Part shown: positions 8,499-21,600 of the stretch, piece by piece
Numbering within the stretch: position 1 is the first letter of the stretch
Layout of the letters: each line of letters opens with the position of its first letter
NCBI RefSeq assembly: GCF_014274685.1
Contig: NZ_CP060393.1
Location: forward strand, 3,531,501 to 3,595,500
DNA length: 64,000 nt
Origin: Edaphobacter sp. 4G125
GTDB taxonomy: Bacteria; Acidobacteriota; Terriglobia; Terriglobales; Acidobacteriaceae
Direction of reading: 5' to 3'
Notes under the pieces: generated by a model
What the model saw: the letters and a program-made list of their open reading frames with translations, nothing else
What the model was told of the DNA's origin: nothing
Databases searched by the model: none
Program-made: the position numbers and the translations under genes

Positions 8499-9959
8499 AT
8501 GGCTGATGGAAGTTGCGATATCGGGTTAATTGGCCTGGCAGTAATGGGCCAGAACCTTGTACTGAACATGAACGATCACGGCTATAAGGTCGCCGTGTTT
8601 AACCGCACGACCTCGAAGGTCGATGAGTTCATCAACAACGAAGCAAAGGGAACCCAGGTCGTCGGAGCTCACTCTGCCGAAGAGCTTTGCAAACTGCTCA
8701 AGCGCCCGCGCCGCGTCATGCTGATGGTGAAAGCCGGTGATGTCGTCGACCAGACCATCGAACATGTGCTTCCATACCTTGAAAAAGGCGACATCATCAT
8801 CGATGGCGGCAACTCGCTGTTTACCGACTCCAACCGCCGCCGCAAGCAGCTTGCGGAAAAGGGCATCCTGTTTGTCGGCACCGGCGTCTCGGGTGGAGAA
8901 GAAGGTGCGCGTTTCGGTCCTTCGATCATGCCCGGTGGCGATCCCGCTGCGTGGCCGCATGTGAAAGAGATCTTCCAGGCCATCTCCGCCAAAGTCGAGG
9001 ATGGCTCTCCCTGCTGCGACTGGGTAGGACCCGATGGCGCCGGTCATTACGTCAAGATGGTCCACAACGGCATCGAGTATGGCGATATCCAGCTGATCTG
9101 CGAAGCCTATCAACTTCTGCAGGATGCGCTCGGACTCACTCCAGATGAACTGAGCGAGATCTTCGCCGAATGGAACAAGGGCGAGCTCGATAGCTACCTC
9201 ATCGAGATTACGACCAAGATTTTTGCCAAGAAAGACGACGACGGCAAGCCGATGATCGACAAGATTCTCGACACCGCCGGACAGAAGGGCACCGGCAAGT
9301 GGACGGCAATCTCGGCGCTCGATCTTGGCCAGCCTGTCACTCTGATCGGTGAGAGCGTCTTCGCACGTTGCCTGTCTGCCCTGAAGAACGAGCGTGTTGC
9401 TGCTTCGAAGATCCTTCAGGGACCGAAGAAGGTCCTGACCATCTCGGAGAAGAAGGCCTTCATCGAAGATGTTCGCCGTGCGCTGTACTGCTCAAAAATG
9501 GTCAGCTACGCGCAGGGCTACATGCTGCTCCGCGCCATTGAGGCCGACCAGAAATGGGAGCTGAACATGGGCGGCATCGCGCTGATGTGGCGAGGCGGCT
9601 GCATCATTCGCAGCGTCTTCCTGGGCAACATCAAGGCCGCATTCGATAAGAACCCCAAGCTGCAGAACCTGCTGCTCGACGAGTTCTTCTCCAGCGCGCT
9701 GAATAAATATGGCCCATCGTGGCGCAAAGCGATTATTCACGCGATCGAGATCGGCGTTCCGACTCCGGCGTTTTCGACTGCTCTGGCGTTCTACGATGGC
9801 TACCGCACCGAGCGGTTGCCGGCGAATCTGTTGCAGGCGCAACGCGACTTCTTCGGCGCTCACACCTACGAACGTACCGACAAGCCTCGCGGCGAGTACT
9901 TCCACACCAACTGGACCGGCCAGGGCGGACGCGTCTCTTCGACCACCTACAACGCCTGA
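8499..9959 (+). CDS. gnd: 6-phosphogluconate dehydrogenase, decarboxylating
   Basis: 486 residues. It oxidises 6-phosphogluconate to ribulose 5-phosphate and CO2, the last oxidative step of the pentose phosphate pathway, making NADPH. The Rossmann motif IGLAVMGQNLVLNM is at the N-terminus; the catalytic region includes VGTGVSGGEEGARFGPSIMPGG and HYVKMVHNGIEYGD, where the conserved lysine and asparagine lie. The C-terminus has NWTGQGG. ATG 8499 is preferred over 8493 because AGGAG (8487-8491) is 7 bases away from it. A bidirectional terminator follows. Confidence 0.96.
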   Translation: MADGSCDIGLIGLAVMGQNLVLNMNDHGYKVAVFNRTTSKVDEFINNEAKGTQVVGAHSAEELCKLLKRPRRVMLMVKAGDVVDQTIEHVLPYLEKGDIIIDGGNSLFTDSNRRRKQLAEKGILFVGTGVSGGEEGARFGPSIMPGGDPAAWPHVKEIFQAISAKVEDGSPCCDWVGPDGAGHYVKMVHNGIEYGDIQLICEAYQLLQDALGLTPDELSEIFAEWNKGELDSYLIEITTKIFAKKDDDGKPMIDKILDTAGQKGTGKWTAISALDLGQPVTLIGESVFARCLSALKNERVAASKILQGPKKVLTISEKKAFIEDVRRALYCSKMVSYAQGYMLLRAIEADQKWELNMGGIALMWRGGCIIRSVFLGNIKAAFDKNPKLQNLLLDEFFSSALNKYGPSWRKAIIHAIEIGVPTPAFSTALAFYDGYRTERLPANLLQAQRDFFGAHTYERTDKPRGEYFHTNWTGQGGRVSSTTYNA

Positions 9960-9977
9960 TCACGACCAAGCGCAAAC

Positions 9978-10008
9978 AAAAAGGGCAAGCTCAATGCTTG
10001 CCTTTTTT
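9978..10008. terminator. Rho-independent terminator after gnd
   Basis: A 13-bp stem (AAAAAGGGCAAGC with GCTTGCCTTTTTT, one G-T pair) and a 5-base loop end in T runs on both strands. It can serve gnd on the plus strand and the small minus-strand gene that ends at 10051. Confidence 0.85.
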
Positions 10009-10050
10009 GTTTGCCTGGGGAGTTAATCCTTCTTTAGAAAGTCATGCAGC

Positions 10051-10323
10051 TTACCGCAGACGCTGCCACGCATCGTAGGTAAAGATGCCAACAATTCCAA
10101 TTGTCATCGCAGCCGTAGCAAAGCCAAGGACGCGAATTGCCGGACCGATCTTATTCACTTTGCGAATGATTTCGCTCTGTTCTTGCTGTTCGTGGGTCTC
10201 TCGTTCGTTGAGGAAGAGCTGGTCTTCTTCGTAGCGGGTCAATTGCCCGCGATAGGCAAGCAGCGCCAGAAAACAGGCTGCCACCACTCCCCACATGATG
10301 AGCATGACAGGTATCGCACTCAT
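10051..10323 (-). CDS. Small two-helix membrane protein, unknown
   Basis: 90 residues from ATG 10323, which has a strong GGAGGAGGG upstream. There are two hydrophobic helices (residues about 4-24 and 62-82) with a charged, Glu/Gln-rich coiled segment between them (YEEDQLFLNERETHEQQEQ). I recognise no family. The reading frame stays open upstream to 10602, but the ribosome site argues for the short form. Confidence 0.65.
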   Translation of the reverse strand: MSAIPVMLIMWGVVAACFLALLAYRGQLTRYEEDQLFLNERETHEQQEQSEIIRKVNKIGPAIRVLGFATAAMTIGIVGIFTYDAWQRLR

Positions 10324-10648
10324 AACAGGTTCCCTCCTCCCTTTGCAGGGCCAGCAGATTGGGCGTCCGGGCTGTACAGGCGGGCCGGCAGCAGGCTCGG
10401 ATGGCAGCGGGGGCCGTCCGACGGCATCATACGCCTGTCTTGCAGAGAAGATATAGCGCGAACCGACTTTGATACGGCGAAACGACTCGCGGGAGTTGCA
10501 GGACGCACAAAGTTTCGGCCCCCTCCCCCCAGAGATCTTTCTATGAAGTCCAATGTTTTGTATAGCTTGCGCAATTCTTACTTCGCAAAATATTCTAAAC
10601 AAAAGGCTTAGACATCAAAATATAGAAAATAAACGATTTAGAGGGCAC
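10324..10648. other. Intergenic stretch upstream of the small membrane gene
   Basis: I find no supportable gene. On the minus strand a possible -10 (TATACA, near 10560) lies well upstream, which would give a leader of over 200 bases to the gene starting at 10323. The open frame through this stretch has two CxxC pairs (CASC, CWPC) but no start with a ribosome site. Confidence 0.3.
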
Positions 10649-10695
10649 AAAATGATGAGGGAGCAAACCGAATGGATCGCTCCCTCATCATTTTT
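10649..10695 (-). terminator. guaB terminator
   Basis: A perfect 16-bp stem, AAAATGATGAGGGAGC (10649-10664) with GCTCCCTCATCATTTT (10679-10694), around a 14-base loop. The T tract forms on both strands. It lies about 110 bases after the guaB stop on the minus strand. Confidence 0.85.
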
Positions 10696-10803
10696 GCTCT
10701 TACAGAACCAGTATAGCGAATGCATCCAGGCAATTCCGCAATCCGGATCTTTATTATTTTCTGTCACTTACGCCTAATCAGCTCTTGACAAGCTTTTTCA
10801 CGC

Positions 10804-12327
10804 CTACTCGACGTGATAGTTCGGCGCCTCACGGGTAATGATGACATCGTGAACGTGGCTTTCGCGCAAGCCTGAACCGGAGATACGCACGAAACGAGCG
10901 TTCTGTTGAAGCTCTTCGATCGAGGAACATCCGAGATATCCCATGCCGGAACGCAAACCGCCTACAAGCTGATAGACCATTCCTTCCAGTGGACCGCGGT
11001 GTGGGACACGGCCTTCGATTCCTTCAGGAACGAATTTGGCCAGCCGATTGGAGCTTGAAGACTCACGCGCCGTAAGGTCGGTGCGCTCAGTGCTGGCGTC
11101 AGAGATATCGTCGCGTCCCTGGAAGTAACGCTCGCCGGAGCCTTGCGCCATGGCCGAAAGAGAACCCATGCCGCGATAGGCCTTGAAGCTGCGGCCCTGA
11201 TAGAGAATCGTCTCACCCGGGGACTCGTCGACACCGGCAAAGAGCGACCCCATCATCACGACCGACGCACCTGCGGCGATGGCCTTGGTGACATCCCCCG
11301 AATACTTGATACCGCCATCGGCAATGATCGAAATGCCTGTCTCGCGGCCTGCGCGATATGCCTCGGAGATCGCCGTGATCTGCGGCATTCCAGCGCCGGT
11401 GACCATGCGGGTGGTGCAGATGGAACCCGGTCCGATACCGACCTTGACCGCATCCGCTCCTGCCTTGATCAGAGCGAGAGCGCCCTCATAAGTCGCGACA
11501 TTGCCCGCCAGGACATCGATCTCCGGAAATTTGCGCTTGGTCTCACGAACTGCATCGAGTACGCGAGACGAGTGCCCATGTGCGGAGTCGATGGCGAGCG
11601 CGTCCACACGTGCTCGAACCAGCTCCGCGGCACGCTCCAGGAAGTCTCCTGTGGCACCGATCGCTCCAGCTACACGTAGACGACCTTGATCGTCCTTCGA
11701 TGCATTGGGATACTTGAGCTTCTTCTGAATGTCCTTAACGGTGATCAGCCCTTTGAGCTCGTATTCGTCGTTGACGACGAGCAGTTTTTCTACGCGGTGC
11801 TGATGCAGGATCTGCTCGGCCTGTTCAAGAGTCGTTCCTACCGCAACGGTGATGAGGTTGTTCTTGGTCATCACATCGGCGATGGGAATGTCCGTGCGCG
11901 AGACGAACCGAAGATCGCGATTGGTCAGGATTCCGACCAGCTTCTTGTTCTTTGTCACGGGAACACCCGAGATCTTGTAGCGGCGCATAACTTCAAGCGC
12001 GGCTGCAATCGGCTGCTCCGGCTCAATCGTGACCGGATCGACGATCATACCGGACTCGGAACGCTTGACCTTGTCGATCTCTCCAGCCTGCTGCTCAACC
12101 GTGAGGTTGCGATGAACCACGCCCATCCCCCCCTGCTGGGCCATAGCGATGGCCAAGCGGGATTCGGTCACAGTGTCCATCGCCGCAGAGAGTAGTGGCG
12201 TATTAAGCGTAATGCGTTGTGTCAGGCGGGTCTGGGTCGAAACCTGGGTGGGAATTACTTCGCTGTATGCGGGTACGAGAAGGACGTCGTCGAAGGTCAG
12301 AGCTTCGGGGATCGGGAGATTGATCAT
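10804..12327 (-). CDS. guaB: Inosine-5'-monophosphate dehydrogenase
   Basis: 507 residues. It oxidises IMP to XMP with NAD, the committed step of GTP synthesis. The N-terminus [15 protein letters not shown] is typical. A CBS-domain pair spans about residues 95-210. The catalytic cysteine loop is [11 protein letters not shown] (about residue 300), followed by the phosphate-binding IIADGGI and the flap containing [11 protein letters not shown] Ser/Thr/Glu-rich stretch ([20 protein letters not shown]) in the flap region makes it slightly longer than many homologues. It is monocistronic, with its own terminator. Confidence 0.97.
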   Translation of the reverse strand: MINLPIPEALTFDDVLLVPAYSEVIPTQVSTQTRLTQRITLNTPLLSAAMDTVTESRLAIAMAQQGGMGVVHRNLTVEQQAGEIDKVKRSESGMIVDPVTIEPEQPIAAALEVMRRYKISGVPVTKNKKLVGILTNRDLRFVSRTDIPIADVMTKNNLITVAVGTTLEQAEQILHQHRVEKLLVVNDEYELKGLITVKDIQKKLKYPNASKDDQGRLRVAGAIGATGDFLERAAELVRARVDALAIDSAHGHSSRVLDAVRETKRKFPEIDVLAGNVATYEGALALIKAGADAVKVGIGPGSICTTRMVTGAGMPQITAISEAYRAGRETGISIIADGGIKYSGDVTKAIAAGASVVMMGSLFAGVDESPGETILYQGRSFKAYRGMGSLSAMAQGSGERYFQGRDDISDASTERTDLTARESSSSNRLAKFVPEGIEGRVPHRGPLEGMVYQLVGGLRSGMGYLGCSSIEELQQNARFVRISGSGLRESHVHDVIITREAPNYHVE

Positions 12328-12503
12328 GTTGTATTGGGTCCGCCGGCGGGCTTCCCATAGAAGCGCTTAGGGCCATTGGATTTAATGTTTGATTGTACGG
12401 TGTGGGCCGAGGATGCAGCAAGGCGAACCAAGTCTTCCCGGAGGAATTCTCTACATATTGATGGAAGTCAAGACAACAAACGTCTTCCACCTTAGAGAGA
12501 ACA

Positions 12504-12806
12504 TCAAGAGCGACTACAAAGCGGCAGAGGATCATCCTGTCTCCGCTGACGAGCGATACGCTCTAACGCGAAGAAATAAGCCCAGAGATACGGCAGCATG
12601 ACGAGGATGCCTTTGATGAGTTCGCTCAGCAATTGATGAAGATCGAGCCGCTGATTGGAAAGCGCCATGAGCTGTGCGGCAAAGTATGCGGTAAGAGGGC
12701 CAACAAGAACCATCATCAGCAGGGCCGAAACCACGGATTGCCAGGTCGCCCGCCACCATGCCGTATCGCGCCAGGTTCGCTTCCGCCGTACGAGAAGAAT
12801 GTCCAT
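12504..12806 (-). CDS. Small membrane protein, unknown
   Basis: 100 residues. A basic N-terminus (LLVRRKRTWRD) is followed by two hydrophobic helices (about 22-47 and 63-82) and a basic C-terminus. GGGGG lies 5 bases before ATG 12806. It may belong to the rod-shape MreD-like or other small membrane families, but I cannot say so from the sequence. It sits upstream of guaB on the same strand, 176 bases away, so it could be read through into guaB. Confidence 0.55.
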   Translation of the reverse strand: MDILLVRRKRTWRDTAWWRATWQSVVSALLMMVLVGPLTAYFAAQLMALSNQRLDLHQLLSELIKGILVMLPYLWAYFFALERIARQRRQDDPLPLCSRS

Positions 12807-12969
12807 GCTGCCCCCGGAATGGAAGTATTTTATCCCTCATCTGCGATTCTCTGAGGCATCGGGGTTCATTTGAAATAGCGCGGTAATCGATGTACTATAG
12901 AGACCGTTGCAGCGTTTTTTCCGTAGTCCCTTAAGAGCCGTGACATTCCGGCGAAAAGGGCGGAAGAGA

Positions 12970-12995
12970 TGAGTGGGCTTGAGCCCACTTTTTAT
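12970..12995 (+). terminator. Attenuator-like hairpin in the rimP leader
   Basis: AGTGGGCT (12972-12979) pairs with AGCCCACT (12982-12989), and five T residues follow at once. It lies about 80 bases before the rimP start codon and no plus-strand gene ends upstream of it. It is therefore probably a leader attenuator rather than a terminator of a preceding gene. Since NusA, a factor acting at such hairpins, is encoded in this operon, feedback control is a reasonable inference. Confidence 0.6.
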
Positions 12996-13073
12996 TTGCT
13001 TTAAAAGACGCCCTCCAGCCGTTTGTAATGGAGAGCGTAGTACAAGTGGCAAAAAGCGGCATGTGGAACTTGT

Positions 13074-13664
13074 ATGGCATTGAATCTGGACACAATACGG
13101 GCAACAGCAGAGCGGGTCGCCGCCTCGCACCATCTAGACGTGGTGGACCTGGAGTTTCAGGGCGCGGGCAAGGCGCGGGCTCTCCGTGTGTTCATCGAAA
13201 AGAACGCCGAGGAACGGGCTGGACTGGCCACCAAGGCGACTGCTGAGGGTGCCGAAGAGGATGTCACGCTGCCGAAGGGAGTCCCGGTGGAGACGCTCTC
13301 GGGCGTAACCCACGAGGATTGCTCTGCCTTTGCACAGGACTTCGGAACCGTGCTGGATGTGGAGAACCTGATTCCAGGGGCAGAGTACACGCTGGAGGTC
13401 TCTTCGCCGGGACTGGAGAGAAAGCTGTACCGGCCTGAGGATTACACGCGCTTCACCGGCTGCCTGGTGAAGGTCCAAACCTTTGCTGCGATCAACAATA
13501 ACCGGCACTGGCAGGGGCGGCTGACGAAGTTTGAAGGCAATGTGGTGACGCTGGATCTTACTGCGATCAAGCAGAAGGGCAAGGCGAAGAAAGCGGTAAC
13601 CGCGGCCGAGATCGAGATTCCGCTGGCGAATGTAGAGAAGGCGCAGCTGGTCGCTGAGTTTTAG
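13074..13664 (+). CDS. rimP: Ribosome maturation factor RimP
   Basis: 196 residues. RimP assists 30S subunit maturation. The N-terminal domain (residues 1-43 and 78-112) contains VVDLEFQ and the conserved VLDVENLIPGAEYTLEVSSPGLER; the C-terminal SH3-like domain contains NRHWQGRLTKFEGN. The family is usually about 150 residues; here a loop of about 33 residues (45-77, rich in Ala, Glu and Thr) is inserted in the N-terminal domain before the conserved DCSAFAQDFG helix. It is first in the rimP-nusA-infB operon. Only GGAA precedes the ATG, so translation initiation may be weak. Confidence 0.93.
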   Translation: MALNLDTIRATAERVAASHHLDVVDLEFQGAGKARALRVFIEKNAEERAGLATKATAEGAEEDVTLPKGVPVETLSGVTHEDCSAFAQDFGTVLDVENLIPGAEYTLEVSSPGLERKLYRPEDYTRFTGCLVKVQTFAAINNNRHWQGRLTKFEGNVVTLDLTAIKQKGKAKKAVTAAEIEIPLANVEKAQLVAEF

Positions 13665-13744
13665 CCCCTCGACTGCATCAGAAGAAACAGAACAGATTTA
13701 ACTCCGGGCGGAGCAATCCACCCGGATCTGAAGGACAGACAACG

Positions 13745-15334
<1,590 letters not shown>

Positions 15335-15461
15335 TTACAAAGGTCGTCAGCTGCGTCGTTACGAGCGCAGCAACATCAGAGATAATAGATTTAATAACCA
15401 TTCCTACCTCGAAGAGGCTGATATGAGCAGCTAGGGCGCTAGGGAAGTAAAAAAGGAACGG

Positions 15462-18400
15462 ATGAGTAAAGTTCGAATCAACGATCTGGCACGCGAACTG
15501 GAAGTGAAGAGCAAGTCCATTCTGGACGCGCTGGTGGCGGTCGGCGTCACGGAGAAGAAGACCCATTCCAGCTCCATTGAAGCGGATGAGGCCGAGCGGG
15601 TTCGCAACTATTTGAGCGGTGGACGAAGCTCCACCGGCGCCGCGAAGCCTTCCGCCGACTCGAAGCCGAAATTCGACCTCTCGAAGGTCTCCAAACCGGG
15701 CGACGCGCTCAAGGCAATTCTCGAGCGCAAGCAGGCCGAGGCAGCAGCGAAGGCAGCGCCTCCGATTGTAGCCCGCCCTGCGGTCGTGGCACCTCCAGTC
15801 GCAGCGGCTCCGACAGCCCCCAAGCCTGGTGCCGCACCCGTCGTATCGGCTGCGGCCAGCGCGTCCGTTCCTGCGACATCTCCCGCAACGGCATCCGGCC
15901 CTCGGAAGATCGTTCCGCAGCCCCGTCCCCAGGCCAACATTATCGCTCCGCCTGCGGCAGCCCCGGCGATTGCCAGCAAGCCTCCCGCAGGCCCTGTCGT
16001 GGCTCGTCCGGCAGCCCCAGCCCCGCCTGTTGCAGTCCCGGCAGCCACCGCGTCTGGGATTCCCGGCACAACACACCAGGCTGCCACAGGAACTCCGGTC
16101 GCAGTGGCTCCGCCCCCCCCAACTCCAGTTGTTCCCGCAGCAGAAAAGCCTATCGTCGCAGCTCCGGCAGCCCCGCCTGCCCCAAGCGCACCCTCGGCTT
16201 CGGTTGCCGCAGCAGCGCCACCCGAAGCTCCCGCAGCTCCTGAGGCAGCAGCGGTGCCAGCCGCACCGGCAACCCCCGCAACTCCGGCGCGCCGCGTGAT
16301 CATGCCGCAAACCGGACCGCGCCCGATCTACACGGCCCCCCCGAAAGCTCCTGGAGTTCCACCGCGCAACCGTCCCATCTTCGAGCGCCCTCGCCCGCAA
16401 ACAGGCGGCGGACCAGGCGGTGGCCGTCCTCCTCTACCCCCAGGCGCACGCCGTCCCATGCATCCGACGCGCAACTTCCCCGGCGGTTCAGGTGGTCCAG
16501 GTGGTCCTCGGCCCGGCTTTGGTGGTCGTCCGGGATTCGGCGGTCCTCGTCCAGGAGCCCCAGGCTTGTTACCACCCGGCTCGGTAGAGGCCCCACCGAG
16601 CGGTCGTCCAGCTGGAAGACCGACGCAGCGTCGTGGTGGAAATCAGCGTTACGAAAAGAGCAAAGAAGGCCCAATGAAGGGCTTTGCTCCGCCGCCGCGT
16701 TTTGGCGGGGCCCAGATTCCGCAGGAACCTCTGCCAATCACTCGTACCATTACGGTTACGGAAGGAATCAGCGTTAAAGATCTTGCCGAGAAGCTCGACC
16801 TCCGGGGCAAAGACCTGATCGCAACCCTGCTGATGAAAGGCGTCTTCGTCACCGTCAACCAGTCGCTGGACAGCGAACTGGTCAAGGACGTGGCGCGTCA
16901 ATTCGGCGCGGATGCCAATGTTATCTCCGTAGAAGAGCAGTTGGAGAACGAGGCAATCGAGGGCTTCCTGGAAGACACGACCGGCATGACCGAGATCGTG
17001 CGCTCTCCGGTCGTCACCGTCATGGGTCATGTCGACCATGGAAAGACCTCGTTGCTCGACGCGATTCGTCAGACCGACGTCGCTGCAGCCGAGGCCGGCG
17101 GAATCACGCAGCATATCGGCGCTTACAAGGTCCGTATCACCAAGCCGGACTCTCCGGCCTTCGGTCGCGAGATCGTCTTCCTCGATACCCCGGGGCACGA
17201 GGCCTTCACCCGTATGCGTGCACGCGGCGCCAAGGTAACGGACATCGTTGTCGTGGTCGTCGCAGCTGATGACGGCGTGATGCCGCAGACACTTGAGGCG
17301 ATCGATCACGCTCGCGCCGCCAAGGTCCCCATCATTGTCGCGGTCAACAAGATCGACAAGCCCGAAGCCAATCCGCAACGTGTCATGCAGCAGCTTGCCG
17401 AGCGCGGTCTCCAGCCTGACTCCTGGGGCGGCGACACGCCTTTCGTCGAGGTCTCCGCGAAGAAGCGCATCAATCTCGACGGTCTCGAGGAGATGATCTG
17501 CCTCGTCGCCGACACCAACGAGCAGAAGGCCACCCCCGACCGTCCCGCTGTCGGAACCGTCATCGAAGCCAAGCTCGATCGCGGCCGCGGTGCCGTCGCT
17601 TCGATCCTCGTGCAGAACGGAACTCTCAAGACTGGGGACAGCTACATTGTCGGAAACACCTTCGGCAAGATTCGCGCCATGTTCGACGACCGTGGACGCG
17701 CTATCACCGAAGCGGGTCCCTCGACTCCGGTCGAGATCCTCGGTCTCGAGGCTATCCCCGACGCAGGCGATACCTTCCTCGTCATGGCCGATCGCGACCG
17801 CGTCAAGGAAATCGCGCGTTACCGCACACTGAAGGAGCGCGAGGCGCAGCTTGCCAAGAGCTCTCGTGTCTCCCTCGAAGGCCTCTCCGAGCAAATCAAG
17901 CAGGCCGGCATGAAGGACCTGAACCTCATCCTCAAGGGCGATGTGCAGGGCTCTGTCGAAGTGCTCGCCGATTCGCTCGAGAAGATGTCGACCGAAAAGG
18001 TCCGCGTCCGCGTTCTGCGCGCAGGCGTCGGCGCGATCACCGAGTCCGACGTGCTACTGGCCTCGGCCTCGAATGCCGTCATCATCGGCTTCAACGTGCG
18101 GCCCGACCGCAAAGCTGCTGAGATCGCCGAGCGCGAGAACGTCGAGATCCGTATCCACTCGATCATCTACGAACTGCAGGACGAGATCACCAAGGCGATG
18201 TATGGCCTGCTCGAACCCGTCTTCAAAGAGAACTACCTGGGACGCGCCGAGGTGCTCAATGTCTTCAAGATCACCAAGGTCGGCCAGATCGCGGGCTGCA
18301 TCGTCCGCGACGGACTCATCCGCCGCGACGCGCAGGTCAAAGTCGAGCGCAACGGCGAGGAAGTCTGGAAGGGTAAGATCTCCTCACTCAAGCGCTTTAA

Positions 18401-18578
18401 GGACGACGTCTCCGAAGTTCGTCAGGGCGTCGAGTGCGGTATCGATCTGGGCAGCTTCAAGGATATCCAGGTCGGAGACTTCATCGAGGCCTTCACCACC
18501 GAACGCCTCGCGGCAGAGCTGGGACAAACCGCAGCCGAACGCAAAGCGGCAGCTTCTACTGAATCAGTCAACGCATAA
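15462..18578 (+). CDS. infB: Translation initiation factor IF-2
   Basis: 1038 residues, longer than usual (about 890 in E. coli). Residues 1-52 are an IF2_N domain ([19 protein letters not shown]). Residues 55-420 are a disordered Ala/Pro-rich, then Gly/Pro/Arg-rich linker. A second IF2_N-like domain follows (about 430-485). The GTPase domain starts near 520: [12 protein letters not shown] (G1), DTPGHEAF (G3) and NKIDK (G4). The beta-barrel and C1/C2 domains that bind fMet-tRNA close the protein. It is last in the rimP operon and is followed by a shared terminator. Confidence 0.97.
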   Translation: MSKVRINDLARELEVKSKSILDALVAVGVTEKKTHSSSIEADEAERVRNYLSGGRSSTGAAKPSADSKPKFDLSKVSKPGDALKAILERKQAEAAAKAAPPIVARPAVVAPPVAAAPTAPKPGAAPVVSAAASASVPATSPATASGPRKIVPQPRPQANIIAPPAAAPAIASKPPAGPVVARPAAPAPPVAVPAATASGIPGTTHQAATGTPVAVAPPPPTPVVPAAEKPIVAAPAAPPAPSAPSASVAAAAPPEAPAAPEAAAVPAAPATPATPARRVIMPQTGPRPIYTAPPKAPGVPPRNRPIFERPRPQTGGGPGGGRPPLPPGARRPMHPTRNFPGGSGGPGGPRPGFGGRPGFGGPRPGAPGLLPPGSVEAPPSGRPAGRPTQRRGGNQRYEKSKEGPMKGFAPPPRFGGAQIPQEPLPITRTITVTEGISVKDLAEKLDLRGKDLIATLLMKGVFVTVNQSLDSELVKDVARQFGADANVISVEEQLENEAIEGFLEDTTGMTEIVRSPVVTVMGHVDHGKTSLLDAIRQTDVAAAEAGGITQHIGAYKVRITKPDSPAFGREIVFLDTPGHEAFTRMRARGAKVTDIVVVVVAADDGVMPQTLEAIDHARAAKVPIIVAVNKIDKPEANPQRVMQQLAERGLQPDSWGGDTPFVEVSAKKRINLDGLEEMICLVADTNEQKATPDRPAVGTVIEAKLDRGRGAVASILVQNGTLKTGDSYIVGNTFGKIRAMFDDRGRAITEAGPSTPVEILGLEAIPDAGDTFLVMADRDRVKEIARYRTLKEREAQLAKSSRVSLEGLSEQIKQAGMKDLNLILKGDVQGSVEVLADSLEKMSTEKVRVRVLRAGVGAITESDVLLASASNAVIIGFNVRPDRKAAEIAERENVEIRIHSIIYELQDEITKAMYGLLEPVFKENYLGRAEVLNVFKITKVGQIAGCIVRDGLIRRDAQVKVERNGEEVWKGKISSLKRFKDDVSEVRQGVECGIDLGSFKDIQVGDFIEAFTTERLAAELGQTAAERKAAASTESVNA

Positions 18579-18600
18579 CAGCAGTTCGCAAAACAAGCAG

Positions 18601-18636
18601 AAGGGCCGGGACAATTCCCGGCCCTTCTTCTTTTCT
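18601..18636. terminator. Terminator between infB and the TonB receptor gene
   Basis: AAGGGCCGGG (18601-18610) pairs with CCCGGCCCTT (18617-18626) around 6 bases, followed by CTTCTTTT on the plus strand. It serves infB; the convergent receptor gene ends at 18650. Confidence 0.85.
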
Positions 18637-18649
18637 GATTCCATCTTCA

Positions 18650-21600
18650 TCAGAAGGTCAGCTTCAACCCTGCCTGCATGACGCGCGGCTTGATTGGCCC
18701 GGTCGAAGTGATACGACCATAGGTTCCGCTCGACGGATTCGTATCCGGCTGACCATAGGTGATGCGGTTGAAGACGTTAAACATCTCCCACCGAAACTGC
18801 ACTTTGTAATGTTCGCGCGCTGTCCAGTTCTTCATGATCGCAGCATCGCTGTAGTTAGTACCAGGTCCCTTCAGGATATTGCGTCCGGAGTTGCCAAAGG
18901 TTCCGGGAGCATTCTGCTGAAATGCAGCCGTGGTGAAGTATTGATGGAGCCATTGTGGTTTGCTGCCCTGATGCGTCTGAACGATAGCCCCAGGAACAAC
19001 ATCAGCGCGATCACCGTTAATGAGCGATCCGGAGTTGTTGTTGCCATTGCCGCCCGAGATCGAGAACGGTCTCCCCGACTGCATGGTATAGATCGCGCTG
19101 ATCTCCCACTCGCCCAGCACGCTGCGCACCAGTCCATTCTGTCCCTTGAGGCTTGGAGTGCTGTAAACGGCATTCGTGACCGAGACCAACGGAACGTTGA
19201 CGTCGGAGATCCCTCGGTTGAAGCGGAGATCGTAGGGATTCGAAATGCCGTTTCCGGTAAACGAAGCATTGCCGGTAGCAGCGATATCGATGTTCTTGGA
19301 CCAGGTAAAGCTCGTCTGGGCCTGGAAGTTGTGCGAGAAGCGCTTTTCAAACTGCGCCTGCAACGAGTGGTAGCTTGCTGTGCCGTTCGAGTTGATGGTG
19401 AGGATTTGGTTGAAGTTGGTCAGGGCACGGATACCACGAACCGCTGCCGCTGTCTGACCAGGATTGGCATCGATGATCAGCGTCTGGTGGTACGACTGGC
19501 TACCGACATACGCCAGGTGCATCACCAGGTCGTTTGAGAACTGCTGCTCAACAGAGACATTCCAGCTCTGCGTCATGCCGAGTTTGAAATTTGGACGGAA
19601 CGCCGCAGGAACACTGGTAACAGCTGGAAAGACGTAGTTCGACGATGGTTTGATGCCTTCATAAACAAAAGGCGGAAAAGGGCTGGCGCCTCCTGTCGAA
19701 GCAAAGTTCGCCCAGGGATTCGAAAAATCGATAGGGTTCGAAGCGCTGCCGTTAAGAGTAAACGTCGGGCTAAAGGGCGCGACATCGGCTACGTGGTTAT
19801 AGGCCGAATACGGCAGCGGTGCAGTAAACATACCGAAACCGGCGCGGAAGGCTGTCTTCGGGCCCGCCTGGTATGCAATCGCGACGCGCGGTTCCCAGTA
19901 TCCATAGGTGTTCTGAACTAGTGAATCCGGAACGCCATGATCACCAGGAAAGGCCAGCCCGCGAGGTGCGTTGGGAAACATCGTGCTCTGCTGGCCGGGG
20001 ATATACGCCGCACCGCGTCCATCCTTCGATGCCGGAGCAAGATTGGGATCCCAGCGAATACCGAGCGTAAGCGTCAGGTTCGGACGAGCGCGCCACTGAT
20101 CCTGCGCGTACGCTCCCAGCAGATTGCCGCTAACATCAGCGATCTCGCCTGCGCCTTGCGTGAAGGAGTAGACACGCCCCAGCAGGAAATCCGCAAGACC
20201 AAAGCCCGTCGAATAACCATTGAAGTTGATGATGGCAGCAGCAGGGTAGTAAGTCTGCTCACGAGCGCGCTGGTGCCACAGGTCAGCTCCGAAGGAAAAG
20301 GTGTGATTGCCCCGAATCTTCGTCAGGTAATCGGAAAAGCCCCACGAACGCCGCATCTCTCCTGTGTACTCCGCATAAGGCGTGCTGAAACCAGCATTGG
20401 CGCTGAAGCCCTCGGAATAACAGACGCCCGCCGGTTCAGTGACATTGATGTACTTCGAGAGACAGAACGCATTGCCGCTGGAATCGCGCTGCGTTCCAGC
20501 GTTGAAGACGTGCATCTGATTCCAGAACAGCGAGAGCGCGTTGACCGTACTGGGATTAATCGTCCACGTGTGGTTCAACACCTCGTTGAAGAACTTGCCT
20601 TGCTTGCCTGTCGAAATCGCAAGAATATTTCCTGGCGTCGCGGACTCTTTCTTATTGTAGTACTGAATGAAGCTGCGCAACGTGAGACGGTGCCTGTCAT
20701 TGGGGGCATAATCCAGACGGCCTGTTCCTTCGTCGTATCTCTCCACGGTAGGAGGAGCGGTGTAGTAAACAAGACCGCTCGCTGGGTCCTGACCAAGTGG
20801 CAATGCCGTCGTGGCAATCTTTACCGCAGCAGGATTGAAACGACTTGGATCGATGCGATTGTTCACAAAACCACCCGTCAGGGTCTTGGGATAAGCAGAG
20901 AAATCGCCGTTCAGCATCGCCGCCGTCGGCGTACTGGTGCTATTGCTCGTCGCCGTCGTTGACTGGCGTGTTCCCTGGTAATTGCCAAAGAAGAAGAGAC
21001 GATCGCGCTTGATCGGTCCGCCTAAGAAACCGCCGAACTGGTTGCGCCGTAATGGATCGACTTTCTTGGAGAAGTAGTCTGCAGAGTTCAGTGCGCTGTT
21101 ACGGAGAAACTCAAAGGCGCCGCCATGGAAAGCGTTGGAACCGCTTTTCGTATCGATACTCACGACTGCTCCCGGAGAGAACCCATAGTGCGCATCGAAG
21201 TTATTCGAGATTACGCGAAACTCTCCCGTAGCATCTGCATTCGGCGAAGGAGCAGAGAGCGCCATGTACGTGTCCATGTTCGGTACCCCGTCCAGCAGAT
21301 AGAGAGTACTTCCCTGCCGTCCGCCTCCAGCCGAAGCGCCCGTCTCGTTCGGAAAGGTCGTTTCACCCTGTAGTGTTCCAGCTCCGGTATTCAGCACATT
21401 CACTGTGCCAGGCGAAAGAAACACAAGACTCGAAGGATCGCGACCGTTCAATGGCAGTTCGCGAATCGCATGTTCTCCGACTGTGTTGCTCACCTCCGCA
21501 TTGGTCGTGTTGATCAGCGCGGCACCAGCCTCAACGGTTATGGTCTGGCTCTCGCTGCCGAGCTGGAGAGAAACATCGATTGACGCCTGCTGACTTACAG

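Noticed and set aside
10324..10602. N-terminal extension of the small membrane protein with CASC and CWPC
   Set aside because: The strong GGAGGAGGG site before ATG 10323 and the junk-like composition upstream argue against it.
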